From: Isoetes taiwanensis
Taxonomy: Eukaryota; Streptophyta; Lycopodiopsida; Isoetales; Isoetaceae
Reading direction: 5' to 3'
DNA: 64,000 bases
Assembly (NCBI GenBank): GCA_021234155.1
Contig: JAJEKV010000072.1
Coordinates: forward strand, 6,598,199 to 6,662,198
Positions 44,760 through 56,999 of the stretch are shown here, one piece after another. The notes beneath the pieces were generated by a model, which was not told the origin of the DNA, ran no database searches, and was given only the letters and a program-made list of their open reading frames with translations. How positions within the stretch are numbered: position 1 is the first letter of the stretch; each line of letters begins with the position of its first letter. Made by a program: the position numbers and the translations under genes.

Positions 44760-47700
44760 AATGACTTGGAGAATTTACTCTCACACACTTGCACAAGAAC
44801 ATGCAGTGTTTCAAGGTCTCAGCACAGCGACTACACATTGGACATAGTTCATTGACAAACGGTTTCATCCTGTGAACCCACGTCTTCACCCTCAAAGAAC
44901 GGTGCACTATTCGCCACAATAACGTGCGAGTTTTGGGAGGCAAAATTGGATTCCTCACCCATCTCCAACTCTTTCCCCAATCGTCTCCTGGTACCTGCAG
45001 CTCATCCTGAGCCAGCAGCTTGTAACAGGACTTAACAAAGTTTGAGGGGTCGATCTTCGGATTACACGGCCACACCCGTCTTGTCCCTTGTAGGGGGGGT
45101 CTAGCGGTAAATTATTTGCCACTCGAGCCTAGATCGCATTACCTCGTTCCTTAAAGCAAAAGCGGTTACGAAATAATTGCCAGAGTGCCAATTGTCCATC
45201 AAGATACCAATCCTCCACCGAAAAAACCCCATGGTATGATCATCTACGCGGAACTCGAAGATCAAGATAGATTGCCAATACCGAAGGTAATGCACTCGGG
45301 GCGAGAGGGATCCATAACCATGGCGATGATGTCAATTGGATGTTTGAGGCGTCAATTTCAAACAACGCGTGAACTTGCTCCCAGGCTTGTAAAAGGCCCT
45401 TTAGAAAAGAAAAGGCATTGATATATGGTTTAATATCTATGAATAGCATCCAGGGAAGCCATGCAGAAACAACAGGTTTATGAAAAATAACTGAATGAGA
45501 CAGAGACTGATGAAGAAGAACCACGCAAGGCGAGTCAAGCTCATTCCTGAAGATTGTGAAAATAAACTTTGGGATGAGGACCTTGCTATGGAGAGAAAGG
45601 TCTATGATCCCTAGGTCTCCCGCAGCTTTTGGGACGTACACATTTCCACCATGCTACCTTAACCACCGCCCCTTCCTCATTACCTCCCCAGATGAAGTTA
45701 CGAACAATGGAGGAAATTTTCCGCATCTTGCTCTCCGAAGCCAGGATGATAGATGTCATATAAGTATGCGTGGAGCATAAAACAGACTTCGTTATTGTAA
45801 TTCTACCTGCCATTGAATGTTTTTTGCCTTTTCATCAATTGAGATGTCGATGCACACCTACCAAAATATCTTCCCAAATACCTGTGGCAGAGATATCAAT
45901 GCCAAATGGGATATATCCAAGAGCTAGAGCATCTACCCTGTGGCTGCACTTGCCAAGAGAAGTTAGACAACACGGCGGACATGGGCTTGACTGACAGTCA
46001 CAACGCAGAACACTTTGTCTAGTTCATCAGACAACCTGGCACAATAAAGAATGTGCCCAAAAGCTCTTTCGCATTCAATAAATTCAGCTCATCGGTCTAT
46101 CAAAAAAGGAAGGAATCATCGGCGTACTAGCTCCCAATCTCCAGATTGCATTGGATTGATAACATCCATAAGGACTACTTGAAGTCTGAGAGATAGGATG
46201 CAGAGCAGATAGTAATGTAATTGGATGTCAGTCAGAGATGGTAGTCGGATCCTTCACCTTTGGAATCAGCGAGATGCATCCAGTAATTAAGTCTATAGTC
46301 CATCGACTCTTCTCTGAGCAGATCTTGATAAGTCTGCAACATCGAGTCTCTTAATCATTCCCAGTATTCCTGGAACTCTACGGGAATGCCATCCAGACCT
46401 TGCCAAGTTGCCCTGAAGAACATTCTAGAATTAATATCACATTCTCTCAGCCATGTGATCCCCACCTTCACTTATGCCTGAGATGCCTCTTACACTCGCC
46501 AGCTGCAATGAGACGCAATATCTCATTTTCCCGTACTCCATCAGAAGACTGAAGTCTGAGGGTTTCAAGCTCTCGATATAATGCGTCTAATGATGCACGC
46601 TCTTGTAAAACCCTCCGTTTTCCCCAAGACTTTGCAAATGACTTGACAGCAGCCAGGGCCTTAATCATTCCCGATATCCCAGAGTTATCCCAAAAAGTAT
46701 GAAACTAAATTTGCCGCCATTCTCAGGAGAAATCAGGATCCTTCAAGTAACTAGTATTTAATTTGAACATTGTTCACGTCGGTTTGACTGCACAGAGACC
46801 CTAAGAAATTAACTGCGGAGTGTGATCAGAAACCGCGGTGGACAGAATATTTTGCCGCTTGAGCTGGGGTGCAAGATCCATTACTAGGGTACTGAGATAG
46901 CATCTGTCATGCCGAGCATATGCTCTGCCTGCCCCGGTCCACTCGTTGCACCAAGGGAACGTGCAGTCCCCAGATGACTCTGCCAGATGTAAGGAATCTA
47001 GAAACTTTAACCATTGTTCTCGCTCGAAGCACTGTACCTCATCCGATCTTCGGCCACACCTATCATGAATGGTCTCTACCATGTTAAAATCTCCTAGCAA
47101 CAATCAAACCACACCAGCACCCAAAGTACTTGCCTTGTTTCTCAAAAACGCCCACAATACCCCCTTCTGCCATGCACTATTGTGGGCATAGACATTCGCA
47201 ATCCTCTATTCCTACCGTCCCCCTCACCATTTGATGATAACCCATCTACCTCAATGGTCAGCAAGGGTAAATGTTACCTGAACATTCATTTTCCACGCAA
47301 TGGCGGACCCTCCTCTGGACGTCCCTGAGGTGGAAAACTGCTGCAGCATATTGTGGACCAAACATGTCCAGAAGCGCACGGGTGTCACCCTTGTAACAAT
47401 TATGCTCTTAGAGACACAGGATATCTGGGTCAATCTTACGAATGGCTAATGCTACTCTCGTTCACTTATTGGGCGATGGGCGAATCACTCGGACATTCCA
47501 GCTCAAAATCTTTTTGTCCATCTGAACTATTGAGAAGAGGGATTCTTATGCTGCTTTTGCTTCCGCCCCCGTCGTGCTAGACAAGCAGGACCTTGATCTG
47601 AGTCATATGGCACAAATGTAAGCGGATTCTCAGTGAGAGTGAAGTCCACAGCTAAATTCATCTCGTCAGCCCACGAACGCACTCGGGCCACCTTATCGAG

Positions 47701-48300
47701 GGCCATCCCCTTCAAGGAGTCGTGAGTGGACAGTGAACCTGACTCCGAAGGTTGCACTGACAGACAATGTGTCGGGCCTAAGTGCAAATACGGGGACTGC
47801 TGCTACTCTGCTAGCTCTTGAAGCTGTTAAATATGAAGTAGCTTCCTGGCGACAATATTAGGGGTCACAGTCTGGCCCACCACTTCACGGAGGGCTAGAA
47901 ACATTCTTTGAATGTCAGCCCGTTTCAACAGCCTGCGGGGGAACTGGAAGTACCAATCCCCACTCTTGACTGTTACCAAAGATGGCGAAGGATTGTCTAC
48001 AGGTAAGGCTACACAAATCTTGGGCGCTCGAACAATTGAATGGGAAATATGCACTTCTAGCCCATTGGCAATTGCCATCATGAACTCTGGCAGCAGCATG
48101 TCCACCGGGAGATCTAGCACTTAGAACCAGCAAGGAATCTTCAAGGCCGATAAGGATTTGGCACTTACACCTGGAGTGTAGTGCTGATAGATCAAATAGT
48201 TCCCCCACTTGAGGTCAATGCCTCTTGCCACAACATGCTCCACTGTTGTCGGCGCATCAAACATAAAAAGAAAGAAATTATTGCCCAGAAATTAGGGACT
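44760..48300 (-). pseudogene. Degenerate plant LINE (gag-like ORF, endonuclease, RT, zf-RVT)
   Basis: A nearly full-length non-LTR element on the minus strand, broken by many stops and frameshifts. In order: a gag-like region (48208-47830) with KICVALPVDN; an apurinic-type endonuclease (47103-46801) with LLGDFNMVE, DRCGRRSDE, a HDRCYL stretch and SDHTPQL; RT pieces with GLDGIPVEF (about 46395) and YADDSFLF (about 46115), the motif C of LINEs, with material missing between them; MAGRITITKSVL and FIWGGNEEGAVVKVAW (45813-45660), the usual post-RT region; and the zinc-binding region at 45075-44760 (SWRWVRNPILPPKTRTLLWR, ETLKHCMFLCK). It is dead. Confidence 0.85.
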
Positions 48301-48699
48301 AAAAAGGCAAGATCCATAGACGTTTAAAGTGGGCCTACAACCATCTCCCAACCTCCGTATGTCCAACAATCCCGTATAATATATCAACACCACGCATTAG
48401 ATCAAATTAGAGACAGACTTCAGATGCTGCTGATGATTTACCTTGACTATATTGGTAGAAGAACAACTGGGATCAACCTAAAGCTCTCTCCTGTTGTGTT
48501 GATTCAAAAGGGCTAGAGCTTCTTCCATCCTGGGAGTATTAACCCGGGCCACCATGTGCCGAATCCATTCAGAGAATCGAGGACGTGAAAGCCTGCTCAC
48601 AGTGTCATTTGTTGCCAAGCTGGGCCTGCAGATCCGATCCCTTGCCCACCATATGCTTGCGTCTCAGGAATTGGGGTCATTCTATTTAACCCCTTAACT

Positions 48700-50430
48700 A
48701 TCTGCAGGGCAGCGCCGGCATCTTCCTCCTCCTGATGCACATTGCCAAAAGGCACCACCGATGAAAATGATCGTCAGGTAAGGTTGGGGCAGGCGAAAAT
48801 AATTACAGGAAAAATAATTACAAGTAGTAAAAACATGCATTGCTGTTAATGGTTGACTTTACTTAACTAAGAAATTATGAAATATAAGATTAATAATTCC
48901 AAGACTAATAAGTTGATTGTACCTTTGACATCCAAAGATGGAGCTTGGGTTTATGATCAGTTGATAAGTGATAGACAATTGCAGTTATGAGACCATCTGG
49001 ATTTTTAAAATGGAACTGCGTGACTTGGGGAACTTCACATTACTTGTGCTAACAAAATTCATTAGCTATAATACATGGTATGTTAATATATATTTTCAAG
49101 ATCTTAGCTAACGTGCTTTGCTATACATATTGTGGTTTGAGTTTGATGAAGCACGTAGTGCGAACTTACATCGGAGAGACATCACAGATTACTGCCTAGA
49201 CATCGGTATAGAGTGAACATAGTCATCATCGTCAATGGAACTCCTCTAGGTACATGTAGTAGTAGATATTTAAGAATATCATATGTCATGGTCTTTGCAT
49301 CGTGCCTGGTTACCTTTGTATATGTTCTTGGATACTCTAAAGTCGAGCTTCCAGGTTCAGTGGTCTGGGTTGCTCTGGCATGTTCATGCCATTTGTATGA
49401 CATCGGGCATAGTTCTCCTGGCAAGGATGCTACGTCAACTCTGTAACTCCATGATAAGAGGTCCTCCAGTGCTAGGCATGAGCTGGAAGAGTATGAGCAT
49501 GCGAGATTCACCCCACCAACTCCGCTACAGGGCTTAGAATGTAGGCTGGGCATTTTTTGCTAATAGGGTCTGCATGTAGGCTAGCTGAGCTTCCCATTGT
49601 CTCGAGCTATTTTTATGATATTTTGGTATTTTGGCTATGGTCTTTGCTTATGATGCTCATGTTTGTATTTGATTTGATTACGTTGTCATTGCTAGCATTT
49701 ATTTCACGTAGGATCTTGTGTCTTTGAATTGCTTATGTTCTTGTTATCCAAGATTCCAGAGTGTTTCCATCCATGTAGTGGCAGCCAGGGATCCCCACTA
49801 AGTCACGAGGACTAACCCCTTTAAGTGCATGCAGTGAAGGATCAAGGTGGTGCTCAGGCTGGTGGCAACGGTATAGATGGAGACAAAGACTAAGTTATTG
49901 AAGAAGCTTCAGTGTTGATATGTAAGCTAAATATTATGAACACATTGTGAATCGCATTTCCTCGAAATTTATTTATATCTTAATGATGTGTGATTTATAA
50001 GAATGGTTTATTTTCAACTACAAAGGAAGATTCAATTATTCACCAATACTACCAATCTAGAATTAGTGCAAGTTTGATAAGATCCCTAGTTGCAAGGAGG
50101 GTCAAGTCGACAGGCTTATCACAGTAGAGTTCAAGTTTGAGTCTCCATGGGGGCAAGTATGACTTGGATACAGTTGAATGGTATGGTCTTCACAATGGGA
50201 TAGTGTGGTGTATAGTCTTGTGATGCTCGAAGACGAGCATGTGACAGGCCCAAGACACTGGCATAAATGGATAGAAGCGAATACTCATAAATGTCTAGAA
50301 GGTTTTGCCCAGTTGGTTAAGGGAAGGTCGGTTAGGAACGTTACATTTACATCGTCGGGAAGCTCTTACATTTCATGTGGTGACCTTAACTGACTTCTGC
50401 ATAAGGGCCTCTCTATTATACATCCCTGCA
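48700..50430. other. No gene recognised
   Basis: Short frames on both strands (for example 49182-49553 minus) lack family signatures. The right part may belong to the Ty3/gypsy element whose integrase end is seen from about 50440. Confidence 0.4.
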
Positions 50431-50439
50431 ACAAGCTTG

Positions 50440-50560
50440 ACTATCATCTCTTGGCCCTTACCAGATCATGGCTCAGATCAACGACGTTACATTCTGGTTT
50501 GAGCTCCCTCTAGTTGTTCATCTATATACAATATTTCATGAGCCATACACACACCTAATT
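50440..50560 (+). pseudogene. Ty3/gypsy integrase C-terminal fragment
   Basis: The translation LGPYQIMAQINDVTFWFELP followed by a FHEPY-like stretch matches the integrase tail GPFxIxxxINxVAYRLELP...HPVFHVS of plant chromoviruses. Stops follow. The upstream RT and RNase H were not recognised in this window. Confidence 0.65.
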
Positions 50561-50569
50561 CCTTTCTAT

Positions 50570-51640
50570 ATCAAGTTCCTCCACAGCCTCCACTAGTGGA
50601 AATTGATGATCGCAAGAAGTTCGAGGTTCGAGAGATCTTAGATTCTAACTCCAACTCCAAGTCTAGAGACTCGGAGGGGTGGTGTATGACGACTATATGA
50701 GTACTATACTTGTACATACACATGTCTAAATTCTTTGTAGATCGAGTTCCTCTACTACCTCCACTAGTGAAAATTGATGATCAAGAGGAGTTTGAGGTTC
50801 AACAGATTTTGGATTCTAAGTTTTTTCGTCGCCTGTTATATTACTTTATCGACTGGGAAGGATATTCTTTATGCGATCGAACGTACCTATAGAGAATTTG
50901 ACTAATGCTCCTGACAAAATTGCAAAGCTCCACCTACGTTATTCGGATAAGGCAAGTCCAAGCGCTCCAGCTCCAACTTTGGAGAGTCGTTGCCCTCGTA
51001 GGAGGGGGATGTATGGATGACCATATGAGTACTATACTCGTACATACACACATCCAATCCTTTTGTAGATCGAGTTCCTCCACTACCTCTACTAGTGGAA
51101 ACTGATGATCACGAGGAGTTTGAGGTTCCAGAGATCTTGGATTCTAAGTTTTTTTGTCGCCAGCTGTATAATTTTCTTGATTGGGAAGGATATTCTCTAA
51201 GGGATCGAACCTACCTGTAGAGAATCTGACTATTAATGCTCCTTACAAAATTGCGAATGTGAAGCTCCATCTACATTATCCAGATAAGGCAAGTCCAAGC
51301 ATTCCAGCTCTAGCTTTGGAGACTCATGGCCATCGTAGGAGGGGGGTATACACGACCATATAAGTACTATACTCGTACATACACATGTCTAATCCCTTTC
51401 TAGATCGAATTCCTCCACTGCCTCCACTAGTGGTAATTGATGATCATTGTATTACTTTGTCAATTGAAAAGAATATTCTCTAAGTGACCGAACCTACCTG
51501 TAGAGAATTTGACTAATGCTCCTGACGAAATTGCGAAGCTCCACCTACGTTACCTGGATAAGGCAAGTCCAAGCACTCTAGCTCTAGCTCAGAGACTCAT
51601 CGCCGTCGTAAGAGAGGATGTTGTGACGACCATACGAGTA
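50570..51640 (+). repeat. Tandem array of about 330-bp units encoding a chromodomain
   Basis: Four direct repeats begin at about 50560, 50690, 51018 and 51352. Each full unit holds GATCGAGTTCCTCC, then a chromodomain-like translation (EEFEVQQILDSKFF, YYFIDWEGYSLCDRTYL) as at the end of chromoviral integrases, then AAGCTCCACCTACGTTA, a GGAGGGGG run and the LTR-like start GACGACCATATGAGTACTA. The first unit has lost its centre. Each copy is interrupted by stops. The unit runs from the integrase end into what appears to be the first bases of the LTR. Confidence 0.8.
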
Positions 51641-52040
51641 TACTTGTAAGATCGACGCAAGGATACAAAAAATAGAAGCAGTGTTGGAACTTGCAACTTT
51701 CTAGTTGCGAGACATACAACTTTACCAAGTGATCTACTAATACTTCATAAAGATATTCCCTTACATATTTTACATATTCCCATTGTCTTTAGAAGGTTTT
51801 GGAATATTCCGTATGCATATGTGCCACTTGGCACGATCTCATCCTTTGGAGTTGCACGATCGTGACATTAGTTTAGATATATATAGAGGTGCCTCATTCT
51901 TGTCGCACCATTCTAGTTTAATGTTAGTCTTGAGCCTTCTAACTCAAGTCCTTGTATTTTACTCTATTGTACCAAGTATATTCAGCTTTTCAAAGTGTTT
52001 ATCCTTTACGAATCTAGCAGTTCTATCAACAAAGGGATAA
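51612..52040 (+). mobile_element. Possible Ty3/gypsy LTR (5' part)
   Basis: After the last repeat unit the sequence reads TGTGACGACCATACGAG, a typical TG start of a plant gypsy LTR. It continues with a TATATATAG box near 51880 and a following leader-like stretch. The 3' border (CA) and the second LTR were not identified. Confidence 0.4.
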
Positions 52041-52049
52041 TATCCCATA

Positions 52050-52920
52050 AGCAATGAATGCGAGGTTCAAATTACAACATAAGCAATGAACCCGAGGTTC
52101 AAACTACAACATAATCAGAATTAAATCGAGTAACTGCGGTGCAAATCACCACTTCCTCTGCAAGCAGTTTTAATTTTTTTGCTTGCCATGTCTGATTGGT
52201 GAATTTGCAAAGCTTTTGACAAGTAGAACTGTCATCTACGTTTCCTTTCAAACCTAAGCCCAGCTTCACTAAAGCTCTCTTCTAATCTAATCAAGCCCAA
52301 AAGACATTCCAGAGCACGCATTACCTAGTACTTTTTGAACAAAAGCTTATGGCTCAAAAACACCAAGATAGTAGGTTCAAATTCACCAAGAGAGTAGGTT
52401 TGAAACTTGAATGGTATTTTCCTTCATGCTCTAGGTGGCTCCAGTGAAGCCTGTGCTTGATACTAATTTCCTTGATACTAGTTGATTTAACTATAGATAG
52501 CATTCCATGATTGGTAGTTTGAATTTTGGCTTCAAACAAAGACTGTATAGAACTGGGTACTGGGTGTCAGAATCAGAAAAGCAATTAATTAAAACCAACC
52601 CACAGCCAGTCCACAGCAGCTGGGCCCTCACTCAACAAAGTGAAGTCCAAAGCCTGAGCATATCTCTGGAAGACAGAAACATGTATAACTGATCTCTTTA
52701 GCTGTGTACAACTGAGACTTAGACATGTCTCTTTAATTAAGTCAATGATATCTTTTCAAAAGTATGCACTTGGACTGTTGGACAATTACAAGTGTTTGAT
52801 CATAATGTTCTTCAGAGCCTTCATGATGTCTGATGCACTCGTCATAATTCAAACTTTTAACTCCCCATTTACTTATTTCAATTTTCTGTACAGCTTCTCG
52901 GCACATGCTCCATGAAATTT
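52050..52920. other. 3' flank of the TBP gene; no other gene recognised
   Basis: No frame with recognisable similarity. On the minus strand this is the downstream side of the TATA-binding protein gene and probably includes its 3' untranslated region. A short duplication (ATAAGCAATGAAnnCGAGGTTCAAA) lies at about 52047-52110. Confidence 0.4.
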
Positions 52921-52926
52921 TAGCTA

Positions 52927-54668
52927 TCTATGAACACCCAGCCAAAAACATTAGTTTCCAATTTACAATGTATTCAACAGTTGAACAGAAGAACTTACCA
53001 TTGTTGCATCTTCCTGAACTCAGTTAAGACGGGATAGATGTTCTCAAAAGCATCATAAATTTCATCTCTAACCTGGAAGCATAAATACCAAGTTAAGACA
53101 GACAGAAAAAAATTGTAGATAGTATACTTCAACTATAACCTTTGCACCAGTAAGCACAATCTTTCCCGATACAAATATAAGGAGCACAATCTTGGGTTGT
53201 TTCATCCGGTAGATCAATCCAGGGAATAACTCTGGCTCGTACTACAAAATTAAAATATACAAAATTAAAATGCTAGATAGTAGCTGCAAAAGCTTTAGCA
53301 TCAAGACTTTAATTTTATATACTTACACTGGAGAAATGGCCGTGGGCATATGCCAGACCTTCGAGTCTTATCGGAAATTTAACATCACAGGACCCAACAA
53401 TATTCTGGATCTTAAAATCCTGCATACAATATGTAGATAGATAGATTTAGCATCCTGATAATATTTTGGGAAGATTTAGCATCCTGATAATATTTTGGGA
53501 AGATATTAACTACTCAAAAAATATGCCAGTATCTAGTCCCTTAGTTGTAACAACCATATTAGTCACATTCCCCTCCCACCTAGTCGACGTTATAATTACT
53601 GAACATATGAGATAAGTATAACATGACCAAGCCTGGTACGAAAAATCCCCAATACAAAATTTTATATAAGGAACTCTAATAGTGGGTATTATATTGTTCC
53701 CAGGTTCAAGTGGTAAATCAACTTCAGCTAAAATGAGAAAAGGAATAAGATCACATCAGTCTGCAATGACAGTTCCATCTTAAGGCTTTATTTTCAGTAA
53801 CAGCTGTCACTTTTCCAAAGTCATCACGATCAAAAATTAACCAGCTCAAGGGTAAAAACTAGGTGAAATTTTGAACACACAACTTAGATGTATATGGAAA
53901 GCCATATTAGTTCTTTCATGTATGTTGTAAAAACAAGGTTGGAGTATACCTTCAACTGAGCAGGGAACCCTAGCTTCTGAATAATGCGTGCATACTGGAA
54001 GCCACCATAAAATGGTTACAGCACCACAAACCCGTGCCAACTTAACGTGTTGCCATCATCTCAGCTACTATAATAAAACATTCAAACAAACAGATACTAC
54101 CTTTCTTGCTGCCAATTTAGATTGTTGTTCACTTTTTGCACCAGTGCATACCTGGAACACGCACGTCCCTATCTTTGTTAGGCAGGGTCTTTAACCATAT
54201 ACAGTTATCTATAAAACGTTTTGACCATAAGCCTTACCATTTTCCCAGATGCAAAAATGAGGGCGGTAGTCTTGGGCTCCCTTATCCTCATAATTACTGC
54301 TGCAAAACGCTGATCATGAAAGATAATGCGCATTTAGAAATAGCACTTCTCAGACTAACAAAATGGCAAAAACTGTTTACCTTTGGATTGTACTCAGCAT
54401 TACGAGCATGAAGGGCAATAGTTTTAAGGTCTAGCTTACAATCCATATTCACAGTTGACACAATGTTTCTACAAAATTCAACGTAAATTTAGGAAGTAGA
54501 TATAGGATCATTTTCTCACAGTATTAATCAATAGTTCATGCTGCCTGTTTAGTGAAGGTGCCCCTTCCAAATTCTAACTGAAAAAATAACTTACTGTAGG
54601 GTTGGTATAATTCCAGAAGGATGCCTCGCATAATCAACAGGTTGAGTTCCTTACAATGTCTGGGCCAT
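52927..54668 (-). CDS. TBP: TATA-binding protein (TBP), about nine exons, stop codon near the start
   Basis: TBP binds the TATA box and nucleates transcription by all three nuclear RNA polymerases. Coding exons (minus strand): 54668-54595, 54468-54381, 54309-54238, 54151-54101, 53994-53950, 53419-53327, 53241-53140, 53072-52999. The last ends in TG, so the stop codon appears split; an acceptor at 52928-52929 would complete TGA at 52927. The saddle core is complete: [137 protein letters not shown]. The likely start ATG at 54668 is followed at codon 6 by TAA (54653-54651), where homologues have an N-terminal GLEG-type Glu. Either the copy is damaged, or translation enters by another exon spliced at TGTAAG (54650). 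The core shows no decay. Confidence 0.92.
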
Positions 54669-55126
54669 TCTCGCTTCTTCTGATCTCAAAATAATACAGA
54701 CCTACAGATTTTTTGGTCCAGAATAAACAACAGGGCTGCCAGAGATGGTAAGGAAAACAAATGCACGTCTTACTTCTTCAATTCTTTTCCAAAGAAAACC
54801 CTATTTCCGGCTTAGATGTACAGATTGGGATTACAATCTCCAGATACAGCAAAAATGTTTTGAACCAAATGCCATAAAACCTCAACAAGATGTAACAAGA
54901 GAAGAACCACCAGACCCAAGATTCGAAAGCAAATTTCTTCAGCAAAAATTCAGAAATAGGACTGGATCGGGTCTGGTTTTTCCAGAAATAACAGTATGGT
55001 TGAATTTGACGAGAAAGTAACGAAAGAATGCTCTGATTGAGAACCCAAAAAGGGGTATCTATGTAATCTGATGGGCCAGCGCCGCTGGCGGCGGGGGGAC
55101 GAAACGTTGGATCGCCCAGCGCCTGG

Positions 55127-55135
55127 CTTATATAG
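55127..55135 (-). promoter_or_regulatory. TATA box of the TBP gene
   Basis: CTATATAAG on the minus strand, about 460 bp upstream of the likely start ATG, preceded by a GA/CT-rich stretch and followed by a GC-rich leader. It is the best promoter candidate for the TBP gene. A leader intron between here and the ATG is possible. Confidence 0.55.
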
Positions 55136-55199
55136 AAGGAGAGGGAAGAAAAATGAAGGGGAGAAAGGGGCAGACAACAGGCCGGCCGAGTAAAGAAAC

Positions 55200-56360
55200 C
55201 CTTATATCCATGCCTTTGGACTATTTATATGTGATTGTAATCTGGGAATCTAAAGTCTCCCACATGTAAACCCTATTATTTTGGTAAGGCTCATTTTACT
55301 TTTTGTTCTATATAGATGTCTGAATTTTTTTCCCTCCAACAAAAGCAATGTGGTATTATGAATTTTTTTGAGCATAATCGACAAGTTTTCAGCTTGATCT
55401 GCAACTTACATACATGCTTCCCCTCGGATTCCTACCGGAAATATGAAAACACTTCAGTATTTTTAGCAGGAAAATTTCCTGCTCTTCTATATTGTGTTGT
55501 GAATTCTGAAATCCACATGGTAGGTTACAAGGATTCCAATGAATTTCTCGAACCAAGATAGCATGGCTTCATCGCCAAGTAGTAGCTCACATTCTATGCC
55601 TATTTGGTCTACGCATTGGCCTTCGAACAAAAATTTGGAAGGTGTGTTCACTAAGCGAAGTTGCTCGATTGCTCCGCCTGACGATTTAGATCCTACTTGG
55701 TTTTGAAAATTAGCTCCAAAATGCATGACAGCCACTATTACGAACCAAAATTATAGTATTAAAAGTTTTGATTCACATTAACCATCAGAGTACAGACATG
55801 AAGGCCACATATATAGATACAAGACAAGGACAACATCTACAAGATAAACTACACACACATAGCACCACCAGCTATCAGATAGCCTGCACATAACTCCAAC
55901 TGTAAGTCATACGAACCTCTAAATTTGCAGCAACAAGGGAGGGGGCGTGACCAGCGGTGCAGCAGCCCTCTAGCTGCAACAGTTCTGCTGATAAATGTAT
56001 GCAGGGCTGCTTGAACGCTTTCCTTTTGAGATTTGTGAGAAAGACGATACAAAGATATACCATTTGACATTCATGTAGCGCGTTTTGACACTCGGAACAA
56101 ATTGGCACGTGCTCTTGTCTGATCCTGGGCCTGTCTCATATGCAATTGACACAACCCAAGTGTCACATCCATGCCTTCAAGTATATTTATTGCAGCATCA
56201 ATTTTAAGCCCATAACCAAACGATGCAGGTCCTCTGAGATTTCTCTCATAGATAACTATAAAAAGACTAGTTTTTATGCTCTGCTAGTACCTATTGCTCA
56301 AGCGAGTTGATCAATTTTATTGCCTTCTGCCAGAGCCCTCCTTTATGTCAATGTCAGAGA
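55200..56360. other. No gene recognised
   Basis: Minus-strand frames at 55849-56152 overlap one another in different phases and show no family signature. A continuous minus-strand translation around 56150-56250 (RGPASFGYGLKIDAAINILE) looks protein-like but I do not recognise it; it may be part of a decayed exon. Confidence 0.35.
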
Positions 56361-56368
56361 GGTAGCAA

Positions 56369-56480
56369 GCCATATTAGCTCAGCGATAGAGCGCGTCCCT
56401 GATAATTGCGTCATTGTGCTTGGTTCGTGAAGGCAGATCTTAGCCAGCCACACGTATAGTTCAATGTGCCCATAAGCACC
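56369..56480 (+). pseudogene. trnI-GAU fragment: Nuclear copy of plastid trnI-GAU (5' exon and start of its intron)
   Basis: The bases ATTAGCTCAGCGATAGAGCG, then CCCTGATAATTGCGTCATTG, correspond to the plastid tRNA-Ile(GAU) 5' exon. They continue without break into the first part of its group II intron (TGTGCTTGG, then AGCCACACGTATAGTTCAAT). Several substitutions and the absence of the second exon show that it is an old nuclear plastid-DNA insertion. It ends where a gypsy integrase fragment begins. It cannot give a working tRNA. Confidence 0.85.
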
Positions 56481-56920
56481 TCAATCGCTTACGATAGCCC
56501 TGAGTAACCCAAGGATAGGAAGCACATGCTGCATATAAACCTCGGCCACCGCCAAGCTATCAACATTCTTTGTTAGATGTATAAAGCATGCATACTTTGT
56601 CAATCTATCCACGATGACAAGTATCTGAGTATAATAATGCCTAGTACGAGGCAACTTCACAATGAAATCCATAGAGATTTTACTCCATCTCTCTTCTGGA
56701 TGCAGAGCTTGCAGAAATCTTAGTATTGAATGGATCTGCCTTAACCTGCTGACATGTTTTAAAAGTTTCCATATATTCCTGCACATCATCCTTTAAGCCA
56801 AACTAGTAAAACATTCTCTCGAATGGTTCATATATTTTTCCATTCACCTCCATGCCCAGTATAAGGTGCATCTAAAATTCACTCAACAATTGCTTTTGCG
56901 AAGTGCCCATTAGCAAGGAC
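56481..56920 (-). pseudogene. Ty3/gypsy integrase fragment
   Basis: On the minus strand, an integrase zinc-binding region in pieces (DAPYTGHGGEWK, METFKTCQQVKADP in shifting frames, 56900-56740) leads into the catalytic core: ISMDFIVKLPRTRHY, ILVIVDRLTKYACF and VLPILGLLRAIVSD (56690-56481). The first catalytic Asp lies in SMDFI and the second in the final VSD. The frame ends there, against the plastid fragment. A dead remnant. Confidence 0.8.
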
Positions 56921-56999
56921 ATAAGGGCATAAGCATGCTAGGGAGTACCATTTAAACTACTTTTTGGGGATTTTGAAACTAACCAAAAGAATTACGCAA

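Noticed and set aside
54651-54653. UAA in TBP corrected by U-to-C RNA editing
   Set aside because: Such editing is known in plant organelles, not for nuclear transcripts; damage, misassembly or another first exon are simpler.
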